This document shows positions 15,068-24,813 of a stretch of DNA of 28,483 nucleotides, in pieces. Numbering within the stretch: the first letter of the stretch is position 1; every line of letters starts with the position of its first letter. The stretch is from UBA1268 sp965662195 (GTDB lineage: Bacteria > Planctomycetota > Planctomycetia > Pirellulales > UBA1268). The stretch is from NCBI GenBank assembly GCA_965662195.1, contig CBFIHA010000048.1, positions 1 to 28,483 on the forward strand, written 5' to 3'. The notes beneath the pieces were generated by a model that was given only the letters and a program-made list of their open reading frames with translations, did not search any database and had not been told where the DNA came from. The translations under genes and the position numbers were made by a program.

Positions 15068-15859
15068 TCAGGCGGCGAACTCCCGCCGTCGTGGCACCAA
15101 CTGATTCTGCAACCGCTCGACGATCGCCGAGTGCATCTGGCTGACCCGGCTCTCGGAGAGATCGAGGGTCGCCCCGATCTCCTTCATGGTCAGTTCTTCG
15201 TAGTAGTACAGGATGATGATCAGCCGCTCGTTGCGATTGAGGCCCTTGGTGACCAGCCGCATGAGGTCGTTCTTCTGGATCCGGCGGGTGGGGTCCTCGC
15301 CCTTCTTGTCCTCCAGAATGTCGATCTCACGGACATCCTTCGAGCTGTCTGTCTCGCACCACTTTTTGTTGAGGCTGACGAGGCTGGCGGCATTGGCCTC
15401 CACCAGCAGCTTCTCGAACTCCTCGGCTGAAAGCTGCATGTGCTGAGCCACCTCGGCATCGGCCGGGGCCCGACCGAACCTCGCCTCGAGCGTCTTGATT
15501 GCCTCGTTGAGCTTGCTGGCCTTGCTGCGGACCAGCCGTGGTACCCAGTCCATCGTTCGCAGCTCATCGAGCATTGCCCCGCGGATGCGCGGCACGCAGT
15601 AGGTCTCGAACTTGACCCCTCGTCCCATGTCGAAGGCGTCGATCGCGTCCATCAGGCCGAAGGTGCCGGCCGAACTGAGATCATCGAGTTCGACGCCGTC
15701 GGGCAGCCGCGACCAGATCCGCTCGGCGTTGTAACGCACCAACGGCAGGTAGATCTCGATGAGACGATTGCGGAGGGTTTCGTTCGACTGATCCTGCTTG
15801 AATTCCTTCCAGAGTTCGAGCATTTCCTCCGGCGGGGGCTGGTTGAAATCCTTCGCCAC
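15068..15859 (-). CDS. fliA: Flagellar sigma factor FliA (sigma-28)
   Basis: This is the RNA polymerase sigma factor of the FliA/WhiG type for late flagellar genes, 263 residues. Region 2 is seen as LIEIYLPLVRYNAERIWSRL, DDLSSAGTFGLMDAIDAFD and VKFETYCVPRIRGAMLDELR; region 3 as KLNEAIKTLEARFGRAPADA; and region 4 as LNRNERLIIILYYYEELTMK followed by the HTH LSESRVSQMHSAIVERL. The frame is open to 15964, but a GTG at 15859 has a perfect AGGAGG at 6 bases and gives the normal family length, so I take that start. It lies downstream of flhA and upstream of flgM. The export-apparatus regulators flhF and flhG often found between flhA and fliA are absent here. Confidence 0.9.
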   Translation of the reverse strand: MAKDFNQPPPEEMLELWKEFKQDQSNETLRNRLIEIYLPLVRYNAERIWSRLPDGVELDDLSSAGTFGLMDAIDAFDMGRGVKFETYCVPRIRGAMLDELRTMDWVPRLVRSKASKLNEAIKTLEARFGRAPADAEVAQHMQLSAEEFEKLLVEANAASLVSLNKKWCETDSSKDVREIDILEDKKGEDPTRRIQKNDLMRLVTKGLNRNERLIIILYYYEELTMKEIGATLDLSESRVSQMHSAIVERLQNQLVPRRREFAA

Positions 15860-15973
15860 GTCATTCCTCCTGGGATCTCTCTGCAACGGCTCGGCCATCC
15901 CTGGCCAAACCGGCGACGGCACGATGGCCGCGGGGGGAAGGTAGGCCGCAGCTCGCTGCGACACAACTTCATT

Positions 15974-15999
15974 TCATCGGCCTGCCACGATCCCTTTCA
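15974..15999 (-). promoter_or_regulatory. Possible sigma-28 promoter for fliA
   Basis: On the minus strand TGAA (15999 to 15996) is followed after 14 bases by GCCGATGA (15981 to 15974), close to the sigma-28 pattern TAAA-N15-GCCGATAA. It lies about 115 bases upstream of the GTG start of fliA, in the 194-base flhA-fliA gap, and shares the ten-base GCCGATGAAA with the site before flgM. Autoregulation of fliA is plausible, not shown. Confidence 0.35.
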
Positions 16000-16053
16000 G
16001 CAGCAATCTCCGGACAAGCTGCCGGAACCTCCCAATCCACCCCGCTTGGCCGA

Positions 16054-18159
16054 TCAGGCGGCTAAGTCGGCGGCCTGGTGGGGGCCGGCATCGCCGCCAA
16101 CGACGGCAAATGATTCCAGCCCCTGCTGACCGGCAAGCTCCGCTTCGGCCAGCACCGGCGTGGTGAGGCCCGCCGCCCGGAGCCGCTCGGCCACTGCCAT
16201 TCGACCGGCGGTGACCACGATGGCACAGCGGCGGCCCCGGTCGCGCAGGGGCCGCACCGCCCGCCGCAGATCGGCCAGCAGCCGCTCAGCAGCCAGCCGC
16301 TCGGCAGCCTCCTGGGCCGGACTAGCCAGCCGCCGGGCGGCAGCTGGAGTCAACCGAATGATCGCCAGCTGACCCTCCGGGCCCCGCAGCCGGCGGACGA
16401 TCGTGCCGGCCAGCTGAAGCCGCAGGTGTTCAGCCAGTTGCTGCGGCTCGGTGGTCTGGACGGCATGGTCGGCCAGCGACTCCAGCAGCCCCGCCAACGG
16501 CTTGATCGGCAGCCCCTCCCGCAGCAGGCACTGCAGTGTTCGCTGCACGGTGGCGATACTCACCACGGCGGGCACAGTCTGCTCGACCACCGCCGGCTCG
16601 GTCGCCCGCAGCGATTCAAGCAGCCGGGCCGTCTGGTCTCGGGAGAGCAGCCGATCGGCATGCTTCCGCAAGGCATCCTCAAGCAGCCGGACAATCGCGG
16701 CGGCAGCAGCGAAGCTCTGGCCGCCGCGGGCGGCCACTTCGTCTGCTTCAGCCGGGCTGCCCCAACGGGCCGACTGGTCGGCGAGGGTGATGGTGCCCCC
16801 CGGATCGCGTTGCCAGCGTCGCCTGGTCACCGCATCAGCGGCCGCCGGGATCAACAGCTGGCGGCCCGCCGGCAGGTCGGCCTCGAGAATCGGCTCACCG
16901 TCAAGATCCAGCGTCCAGCACCGCGGCGGCAGGGCCGGATCATCCCTGAAGGTGATCGCCGGCAGCAGCAGGCCGAGCGACTCGGCCAGCTGAGTCCGGA
17001 GGCCTTCCACCGCGGTGGAGAGCGGCGGCTGATCACCTGCCGCCAGGCTGGCCAACTCGCGGCCCAGCCGCACCGTCAAGCGGGTGCGGCCGAGGATGGC
17101 ATCGATCGGAGCCCGCTTCGCCGTCGCTGAGCCGTCAGCCCCCACCGCGGACTTCGCGGCCGCCCGGGTGCCGGAGGTGTGGCTGACCCAGGCGGCGACC
17201 AGCACGCCGCCGGCCATCACCGCCAGCGGCAGCGTCGGCAGATTGGAGAGGGCCAGCAGGCCCAGAAACGCCGCCGTCACCAGCAGCATGGCCGGCCGGG
17301 CAAAGAGCTGTCGGCCAAGCTCTCGCGGGAGATTCTGGCTGCTGGTCGATCGGGACAGCAGCAGGCCGGTCGCCACCGACACCAGCAGTGAGGGCACGGC
17401 CGAAGCCAGGCCGTCACCGATGGTCAGCCGGGCGTAGAGCCCAGCCGCCTGGGAGGCGGGCAGGCCGAGCTGCCCGATGCCGATGGCGAAACCGCCGACG
17501 AGATTGACCAGCACGATCACGACGCTGGCCACTGCCTCTCCCCGAACAAACCGGCTGGCACCATCCATGCTGGCGTAGAACTCGGCCTGGCGCTGCAGAT
17601 CGACCCGCAGTTCCCGGGCATCCGCGCGGGATAGGCCTCCGGCGGCCACCTCGGCATCGATTGCCGCCTGACGGCCCGGGAGGCCATCAAGGGTGAACCG
17701 GGCCGCGACCTCACTGGTGCGGGTGGCCCCGGCGGTGAGAACCGCGAACTGAATGACTGCGATGATCACAAAGACGACCGCCCCGACCACCAGGTTGTCG
17801 GCCGCCACAAAGCTGCTGAAGGCCTGAATCACCTCACCGGCGGCAGCCGGGCCGCCGCTGCCGGCCTCGGCCAGAATGAGTCTGGTGGTGGCAATGTTGA
17901 GCACCAGCCGGACGAGCGTCGCAGCCAGCAGAAAACTGGGAAAGGCCGCCATCTCCAGCGGGCTGCGGGCGGCCAGTGACCCCAACAGGGCCAGCACCGC
18001 AACGGTCAGGTTGGCCGCCAGCAGCAGGTCGACCACCGGAGCGGGAACCGGCGCGAGCACCACCAGAATGGCCAGCAGCATCGCTACGGGCAGGGCCAGG
18101 TTGGCCGCCTGTCCGGCAACTCTCCCGGGAAACGCATTGCTGGTAAGCGAACGAAACAT
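16054..18159 (-). CDS. flhA: Flagellar export gate protein FlhA
   Basis: This is FlhA, the large inner-membrane component of the flagellar type III export gate, 701 residues. The N-terminal half holds about eight membrane segments. The family signature is plain at about 147-170 (RTSEVAARFTLDGLPGRQAA, then AIDAEV), followed by YASMDGASRFVRGEAVAS. The C-terminal cytoplasmic part (from about 345) is more divergent and Ala/Arg-rich. The frame stays open to 18327, but ATG 18159 gives the family length and puts the first helix at residue 20; no strong ribosome site marks it. It is upstream of fliA and flgM on the same strand and diverges from the small gene at 18316. Type III secretion homologues (SctV) are less likely given the fliA and flgM neighbours. 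Confidence 0.9.
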   Translation of the reverse strand: MFRSLTSNAFPGRVAGQAANLALPVAMLLAILVVLAPVPAPVVDLLLAANLTVAVLALLGSLAARSPLEMAAFPSFLLAATLVRLVLNIATTRLILAEAGSGGPAAAGEVIQAFSSFVAADNLVVGAVVFVIIAVIQFAVLTAGATRTSEVAARFTLDGLPGRQAAIDAEVAAGGLSRADARELRVDLQRQAEFYASMDGASRFVRGEAVASVVIVLVNLVGGFAIGIGQLGLPASQAAGLYARLTIGDGLASAVPSLLVSVATGLLLSRSTSSQNLPRELGRQLFARPAMLLVTAAFLGLLALSNLPTLPLAVMAGGVLVAAWVSHTSGTRAAAKSAVGADGSATAKRAPIDAILGRTRLTVRLGRELASLAAGDQPPLSTAVEGLRTQLAESLGLLLPAITFRDDPALPPRCWTLDLDGEPILEADLPAGRQLLIPAAADAVTRRRWQRDPGGTITLADQSARWGSPAEADEVAARGGQSFAAAAAIVRLLEDALRKHADRLLSRDQTARLLESLRATEPAVVEQTVPAVVSIATVQRTLQCLLREGLPIKPLAGLLESLADHAVQTTEPQQLAEHLRLQLAGTIVRRLRGPEGQLAIIRLTPAAARRLASPAQEAAERLAAERLLADLRRAVRPLRDRGRRCAIVVTAGRMAVAERLRAAGLTTPVLAEAELAGQQGLESFAVVGGDAGPHQAADLAA

Positions 18160-18315
18160 TGGCCGGGAACCGTCTTGGCTGCGGGTTTGATAGGGTACGA
18201 GGGCCGGGACAGTAGTCGCGGCGGACATTCGCTGTCCAGTTGGGTGCCGAACTCCATCTGCCACCCCACCGCCAGCCAGCCGACCCGGCATGCCCCATTT
18301 CCCCATTTCCCCACC

Positions 18316-18753
18316 ATGCAGTTTCATCGCGACGGCGTACGGTTCGAATACCCCGACAACTGGACGGTCGAGGCTGATGACTCGTCCGAGGGCGGGCTGC
18401 AGGTGAGCGTGTCAGCCCCCGACGGGGCGTTCTGGTCGCTCTCCCAGCAGCCGGTTGGCTGTGATCCGGTAGAACTGACCGCGGCAGCAGTCGCCCAACT
18501 GCGGGAGGATTACCCCGATCTGGAAAGCGAACCAGCGGTAGAAACCGTCTTCGACCAGAGCCTCACCGGGGCCGACATCAACTTTTCCTGCCTCGACCTG
18601 ACCAACACCGCCGCCTTCCGCTGCCTGGAACTGCCCTTCGGCTGCTATGCCGTCTTCTGCCAGGCCGAGGATCGCGACTGGCAGCAGCTGCACCATGTCT
18701 TCAAGGCGATGACCGCCAGTCTGGTCCGTGGGCTGATCGCCGACCGGCCCTGA
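18316..18753 (+). CDS. Small conserved-looking protein of unknown function
   Basis: This 145-residue soluble protein begins MQFHRDGVRFEYPDNWTVEA, a pattern seen in DUF1795/PsbP-like small proteins where a beta-sheet core follows a YP.NW motif. It continues with DGAFWSLSQQ, a helix (AVAQLREDYPDLES) and a final helical segment (HHVFKAMTASLVRGLI). There is no signal peptide or membrane segment. The ATG at 18316 is chosen because the recognisable sequence starts there, although the frame is open upstream. It diverges from flhA by 156 bases and ends 84 bases before the TerC gene on the same strand. Function unknown; the DUF1795-like resemblance is tentative. Confidence 0.65.
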   Translation: MQFHRDGVRFEYPDNWTVEADDSSEGGLQVSVSAPDGAFWSLSQQPVGCDPVELTAAAVAQLREDYPDLESEPAVETVFDQSLTGADINFSCLDLTNTAAFRCLELPFGCYAVFCQAEDRDWQQLHHVFKAMTASLVRGLIADRP

Positions 18754-18837
18754 CACCAGCCCATGGTCGATTGTCACCGTCTCGAATAGATTTTTGCGGG
18801 CAGCTCCCCCCTGCCCCACCCCGCCCGAAAGGATCTC

Positions 18838-19980
18838 ATGGTCTTCCTGGCCGACATGTTCACCGCCGCTTTGGCAGGCCCCACCGGTGCCGGCCTGTCG
18901 CTGCTGCTGGCGGCCACCGACGCTGCCCCGGCAGCGGCTGCGGCGGGACCGATCCAGACGATTCACTGGGCCGCCTTCGCCGTCTTCGTCACGGTGCTGC
19001 TGGCACTCGATCTACTGGTCTTCCACAAGCACTCGCACGAGCCGTCGCTGTCGGAAAGTGCCTTCTGGACCTGTATCTGGTCGGCGCTGGCCCTGTCCTT
19101 CAACGGCCTCGTCTGGTGGTGGCTGGGGGGCGCTGCCGCCATCGAGTTCCTCACCGGCTATCTGGTCGAATGGTCGCTGTCGATGGACAACGTCTTTGTC
19201 TTCGCGGTGGTCTTCGGCTATTTCGGTGTGCCGCTGAAGTACCAGTATCGGGTGCTCTTCTGGGGCATTCTGGGGGCGGTGCTGATGCGGCTGACCTTCG
19301 TGCTGATCGGGGCCGAACTGGTTGAGCGGTTCCACTGGATCCTCTGGCTGTTCGGCGGCTTCCTGGTCTACACCGGTCTCAAGCTGGCGTTTTCAAGCGA
19401 AGAGGTCCACCCGGAGGACAACTTCCTGCTTAAGGTCTTCCGGCGGTTCATTCCGGTGACCAACAAGCCCGCCGGCGACAGGTTCTTCGTTGAGGAGGGG
19501 GGACGGTGGGTGGCGACGCCGCTGTTCCTGGTGCTGCTGGTGGTGGAGAGCACCGACGTGCTCTTCGCCGTCGACAGCGTGCCGGCGATCTTCGGCGTGG
19601 TCGATCAGGACGCCCACTACTTCCGGTTCATCGTCTTCACCTCAAACGTCTTTGCCATCCTCGGCCTGCGGGCCCTCTATTTTCTGCTGGCCGGGGTGAT
19701 GGATCTGTTCCGGTTTCTCAACTACGGCCTGTCGGCAGTGCTGGTTTTTGTCGGCGGCAAGATGACCGCCGAGGCGGCCCGGCACACCGAGTGGCTGGCG
19801 GAGATCGGCGGCTGGGACGCCCACGCCGAGGGCCATCTGGTGCCCCCCTGGGCCTCGCTGGTGGTGATCATCGGCCTGATCGGCACGAGCATTGCTGCGT
19901 CGCTGCTGTTCCCGGAGGCAAAAGAACCACCAGTCGAGCAGTCGACTGACGACCAGAGTTCCACCTCAGGAACCGCCTGA
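18838..19980 (+). CDS. TerC/Alx-family membrane transporter
   Basis: This 380-residue polytopic protein belongs to the TerC family (Alx-like), whose characterised members export Mn2+ or help metalate exported proteins. Family blocks are clear: EFLTGYLVEWSLSMDNVFVF with the conserved Asp, YQYRVLFWGILGAVLMR, VESTDVLFAVDSVPAIFG with the second acidic cluster, and SNVFAILGLRALYFLLAGVM. About nine membrane helices are visible. A loop containing HTEWLAEIGGWDAHAEGH precedes the last helix and carries possible metal-binding His residues. The start has AAAGGA about 5 bases upstream. I looked for a yybP-ykoY-like riboswitch in the 84-base leader and saw none. Its end overlaps the convergent glycosyltransferase gene by 15 bases. 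Confidence 0.88.
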   Translation: MVFLADMFTAALAGPTGAGLSLLLAATDAAPAAAAAGPIQTIHWAAFAVFVTVLLALDLLVFHKHSHEPSLSESAFWTCIWSALALSFNGLVWWWLGGAAAIEFLTGYLVEWSLSMDNVFVFAVVFGYFGVPLKYQYRVLFWGILGAVLMRLTFVLIGAELVERFHWILWLFGGFLVYTGLKLAFSSEEVHPEDNFLLKVFRRFIPVTNKPAGDRFFVEEGGRWVATPLFLVLLVVESTDVLFAVDSVPAIFGVVDQDAHYFRFIVFTSNVFAILGLRALYFLLAGVMDLFRFLNYGLSAVLVFVGGKMTAEAARHTEWLAEIGGWDAHAEGHLVPPWASLVVIIGLIGTSIAASLLFPEAKEPPVEQSTDDQSSTSGTA

Positions 19981-21294
19981 ACGGGGACCGCCAAGATTGT
20001 TGTACAACCGCTCATGGGCAGCGGCCATCTGCTCGGCGCGGTGATACCGGTGGGCCCGAGCGTGACCGGTAGCGGCGAGTGACTGGGCCCAGGCCTGATC
20101 GGTCAGCAGCGTAGCCGCCACCCGGGCCAGGTCGGCCGGGTCGCCGGGCTGGTGGGTCAGTCCCGCCGGCTGGTCCGAATCGCTCCCCAGCAATTCCGGG
20201 AAAGCGCCGGCATGCGGGGCCACTACCGGCACGCCGGCGGCCAGCGCCTCGATCACCGGAATGCCCTTGGCTTCCGGCACCGGGGTCGGCATCACGAACA
20301 GATCGATTGAGGCCAGCAGTTCGAGTTTGCCCACCCGGTCGACCTGCCCCCGCCAGTGAACCCGGTCGGCAATTTTGAGTTCGTCGGCAAGTGCCAGGCA
20401 GCCGGCCAGGTAGGCCGCCTCGGCCGGGACGGTCGCCCCGGCGGCAAGCAGTTCAACGTCATGCCCCTGCTCCACGAGCTGGCCCACCGCCCGGATCGCC
20501 TGGTCGAGTCCCTTCTCGTGGCAGGCCCGGGCTAGAAAGCCGATCACCTGCCGGCCACCACGGGCAGCCCGCCGGGCCGCCAGGTCGGGCGGCTCGCCCG
20601 GAAAACCCTCTGGGTCGATGCCGTGGGGGATGACCTCGATGCGGTCACGGTCGCAGGCCAACCGTTCGGCCATCCGGTCGGCATAGGCGGCGTTGAGCGC
20701 GATGAACCGGTCGATGCCAGCCGCCCGCTCAACGAGCAATCGGCGGACCGTCGTCCGGTCCGGCTCGGGCAGCTGGTCAATGAAAAGATCCTCACCCGAC
20801 AGGCTGGCCATGATTGTCGCCCCGGTGGTCTCGCGGATGCGGCGGGCCAGACCGAGCAGCAACGCATTGGAAAGATGGACGACGTCGGGCTTGATCTCAT
20901 CGGCCAGCCAGCGGGCCAGCCGTTCGACCTCTTTCCGCTGATGGCCCTGCTCCCCCCGCAGGCTCGACACCGTCAACGGCCCGAGGTCGGCAGGCCGGGT
21001 GTCGCCGGTCCGGCCGGAGAGCCACCGCAGCAGGGCCGGCTGATCGAAGAGCCGGTCGAGCCAGCGGGGCGTGTGGCGAAACAGTGGCACCACCTGCTGC
21101 AGGTAGACGTTGATGCCCCCCATGACGACGGTCGGTTCAGCGACATTCTCTTCGTCGGTCGTGGTGGGGACGTAGGCTGGCAGCAGCAGGGCTTCCCGGC
21201 CCCGCTGCCGAAGGGCCCGCACCAGCGTGTTGTCGTGCAGGCAGCTGCCGCACAGCCGCCCTCCTGCCCCGGCGGTGATCTGGACGATTTTCAT
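19966..21294 (-). CDS. GT4-family glycosyltransferase
   Basis: This is a 442-residue retaining glycosyltransferase with the GT-B fold. The N-terminal domain starts MKIVQITAGAGGRLCGSCLH, with a GSCxHDN acceptor-side loop seen in a planctomycete-rich subgroup. The C-terminal domain has IEVIPHGID, IGFLARACHEKGLDQAIRAV, and the sugar-nucleotide motif PEAKGIPVIEALAAGVPVVA with the EX7E glutamates (Glu-Ala-Lys and Glu-Ala-Leu). There are no membrane segments. The donor and acceptor are not predictable. It follows mnmG on the same strand, 231 bases downstream, but a good terminator and an inverted-repeat element lie between, so it probably has its own promoter. Its 3' end overlaps the TerC gene tail to tail. 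Confidence 0.85.
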   Translation of the reverse strand: MKIVQITAGAGGRLCGSCLHDNTLVRALRQRGREALLLPAYVPTTTDEENVAEPTVVMGGINVYLQQVVPLFRHTPRWLDRLFDQPALLRWLSGRTGDTRPADLGPLTVSSLRGEQGHQRKEVERLARWLADEIKPDVVHLSNALLLGLARRIRETTGATIMASLSGEDLFIDQLPEPDRTTVRRLLVERAAGIDRFIALNAAYADRMAERLACDRDRIEVIPHGIDPEGFPGEPPDLAARRAARGGRQVIGFLARACHEKGLDQAIRAVGQLVEQGHDVELLAAGATVPAEAAYLAGCLALADELKIADRVHWRGQVDRVGKLELLASIDLFVMPTPVPEAKGIPVIEALAAGVPVVAPHAGAFPELLGSDSDQPAGLTHQPGDPADLARVAATLLTDQAWAQSLAATGHARAHRYHRAEQMAAAHERLYNNLGGPRSGGS

Positions 21295-21339
21295 GGCGTC
21301 ATGGAGTTCTTATTGGACTTCTTGAACCTGAATTGGTGA

Positions 21340-21472
21340 GGGGCGGGCCCATGCCAATCGAGCGGCGTTGGAAACTGAGCGCAGCCGGGATGGCGAAGCG
21401 AAGTTTCCATCGAGTGAGTGGAGGGCAGGATGCACGAAGCGAACGTCCGGCGAGATGGCATGGGCCTGCCCC
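21340..21472. repeat. Small element with 17-bp terminal inverted repeats
   Basis: The ends GGGGCGGGCCCATGCCA (21340-21356) and TGGCATGGGCCTGCCCC (21456-21472) are inverted copies with one mismatch. Inside, TGGAAACT (21369-21376) and AGTTTCCA (21402-21409) form a second perfect inverted pair, and CGAAGCGAA occurs twice as a direct repeat (21394 and 21435). The 133-base size and nested inverted repeats suggest a MITE-like or REP-like element, or a folded RNA. A 21-base part of it recurs at 24986 with two mismatches. Both strands carry short open frames across it, which I do not consider genes. Confidence 0.55.
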
Positions 21473-21495
21473 GACGCGTCGAAAACACGCTCTAA

Positions 21496-21514
21496 AAAAC
21501 TTCGAAGAAGTTTT
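21496..21514 (-). terminator. Intrinsic terminator of mnmG
   Basis: On the minus strand AAAACTTC, loop TTC, GAAGTTTT is immediately continued by TT, giving a perfect 8-bp stem and a run of six T, 12 bases after the mnmG stop. It is the most canonical rho-independent terminator in the window and is unusually AT-rich for the region. It should isolate mnmG from the glycosyltransferase gene. Confidence 0.7.
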
Positions 21515-21525
21515 CATTGAGGCTC

Positions 21526-23358
<1,833 letters not shown>

Positions 23359-23435
23359 GCCTGCCCTCGTTTCCCGACCTCGGCGGGTTCGGTTGGCAAG
23401 TCCCACCGTCGGCACTCATGACCAACCGGAATCTT

Positions 23436-23550
23436 TTGAGCATAGGCTCAAGCTGCCAGTCAGCATTGCCGAAACCAACCCCAGAGGAATCACCCCCTCT
23501 TATGGGTGATTGAACCGCAACTGACTGGGGGTCTGTGCGGTAGCTTTTTT
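23436..23550 (+). promoter_or_regulatory. Structured leader before the BBP7-like gene
   Basis: Four inverted pairs are packed in 115 bases: TTGAGC/GCTCAA (23436-23451), CCAGTCAG/CTGACTGG (23456-23463 with 23521-23528), AATCACCC/GGGTGATT (23488-23511), and ACCGCA/TGCGGT (23514-23541). The last is followed 3 bases later by six T (23545-23550), a terminator-like arrangement 15 bases before the gene start. The second pair and the last pair cannot both form without a pseudoknot, which resembles alternative leader folds. It could be an attenuator, a riboswitch-like leader or a protein-binding site; part may also serve the divergent mnmG promoter. Confidence 0.4.
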
Positions 23551-23565
23551 CTGGGGGGCCAACCA

Positions 23566-24708
23566 ATGCAGTTTGAAACAGAACGTCACAAAAATACAGG
23601 GGGCAGCCGGCTTTGCGGCCTGGTTGCAGTGGTTTTGGGAACACTCGTAGCGGCGACGACTATGGGACAAGAGCCGCCACTCCCGCCCGTCGATCTCGCC
23701 CCGCCGCCGCTGATGGGCGAGGGCATCCCCCTATCGGCCCCGAGCGTGATCGACGGCACCGCCTTCGCGGGCCTGCCCCGGGCGGCCCAGCCGCTCTGGA
23801 CCCGTTACGCCCTGACCGACGCCCTCTTCTGGGGCCGCGACAACCAGACGATCAACCGGCCGCTGCTCGTGGGGGTCGGCAACCCGAGTGACGTCCGGCT
23901 CTCGACCCGTGACCTACAGTTTCCCTTCAGTGAGGGCGTGCGGGCCTTCTACGGCAGCCGCAACCCAGACCTCCGCGGCTGGGAAGTCGGCTACTTCGGT
24001 GTTTACGGACAGTTCGCCGATGCCATGACAGCGACCACGCCGCCAGACTACATCCAGTTTCCACCGCCGATCGGCAATGTGCTGACCGCCGATGCCGAGT
24101 CGGCGATCGTCACCTATGCCTCGACGGTCAACAGTGCCGAGATCAATGTGTTCAGCACCACCACCGACCTATTGCGGCGCACCGGCGGTTGGCTTACCGT
24201 CGACTGGCTGGCCGGGTTTCGCTATATCGGACTCGAAGAGAATGCCGCCATCGTGACCGAATGCTGCCTGACACCGACGTCATCGATCTTTACACCCTAC
24301 CGGGTCCGCACCCGCAACAATGCCTTCGGCGGCCAGATCGGGGCCCGCGGCCGGCTGACCTGGGACCGCTGGGCCTTTGAGAGCTGGGCCAAGGCGGGCA
24401 TCCTCGGCAACGCCCAGAAACAGATTCAGGACCCGCTGGTCGACTACACCGGCTTCCAGCAGCGAGGAGCCAGGTCAGCCACCGGCAGTGAGGTGAGCTT
24501 TGTCGGCGACATCAACCTGTCGGCGATCTACCGGCTGACCGAGGTCTGGGGGATCCGGGCCGGCTACAACCTGTTCTGGTTCACCGGTGCGGCCCTGGCT
24601 CCCGATCAGTTCGACTTTGCCAATACCACCACCGCCGGCACCGGCCTGGTCTCCGGCGGGGGCCTGTTCATGCACGGTGCCAATCTCGGCCTCGAGGCCC
24701 GCTGGTAG
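23566..24708 (+). CDS. BBP7-family outer-membrane beta-barrel protein
   Basis: This 380-residue protein resembles the BBP7/DUF1551 family, predicted outer-membrane barrels abundant in planctomycetes. A basic N-terminus and hydrophobic segment (LCGLVAVVLGTLVAATTMGQ) form a signal peptide, followed by a Pro-rich linker (EPPLPPVDLAPPPLMGEGIP). The body alternates aromatic and polar residues as in beta-strands: YALTDALFWGRDNQTINRPL, GWEVGYFGVYGQF, GGWLTVDWLAGFRYIGLEEN, FGGQIGARGRLTWDRW, IRAGYNLFWFTGAAL. The chain ends in LGLEARW, a terminal aromatic residue typical for barrel insertion. The ATG at 23566 is chosen over an upstream frame start at 23506 because it directly precedes the signal peptide. 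Ligand or pore function is unknown. Confidence 0.8.
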   Translation: MQFETERHKNTGGSRLCGLVAVVLGTLVAATTMGQEPPLPPVDLAPPPLMGEGIPLSAPSVIDGTAFAGLPRAAQPLWTRYALTDALFWGRDNQTINRPLLVGVGNPSDVRLSTRDLQFPFSEGVRAFYGSRNPDLRGWEVGYFGVYGQFADAMTATTPPDYIQFPPPIGNVLTADAESAIVTYASTVNSAEINVFSTTTDLLRRTGGWLTVDWLAGFRYIGLEENAAIVTECCLTPTSSIFTPYRVRTRNNAFGGQIGARGRLTWDRWAFESWAKAGILGNAQKQIQDPLVDYTGFQQRGARSATGSEVSFVGDINLSAIYRLTEVWGIRAGYNLFWFTGAALAPDQFDFANTTTAGTGLVSGGGLFMHGANLGLEARW

Positions 24709-24730
24709 GCCTCACCTAGGAGTAAATTTC

Positions 24731-24805
24731 ATGCTGCTCCTCAGCCTGCTGGCGACGCTGTGGCTCGCGGTGAATATCAAAAAGTCGGGCCGTCAGGATG
24801 AATGA
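24731..24805 (+). CDS. 24-residue single-helix membrane peptide
   Basis: A 24-codon frame starts ATG CTG CTC CTC and encodes a peptide with one hydrophobic helix (LLLSLLATLWLAVNI) followed by a charged tail (KKSGRQDE). AGGAG lies 8 bases before the ATG, one of the best ribosome sites in the window, and the frame begins 22 bases after the stop of the BBP7-like gene, so co-translation from the same mRNA is likely. It is too short for ordinary gene finders. Positive charge after the helix suggests N-out/C-in orientation. No homology is claimed; a partner or regulator of the barrel is speculation, and chance cannot be excluded. Confidence 0.5.
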   Translation: MLLLSLLATLWLAVNIKKSGRQDE

Positions 24806-24813
24806 TGATTCAC

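Noticed and set aside
18754..18837. Possible manganese riboswitch before the TerC gene
   Set aside because: The leader is only 84 bases and shows none of the conserved paired elements expected of yybP-ykoY.
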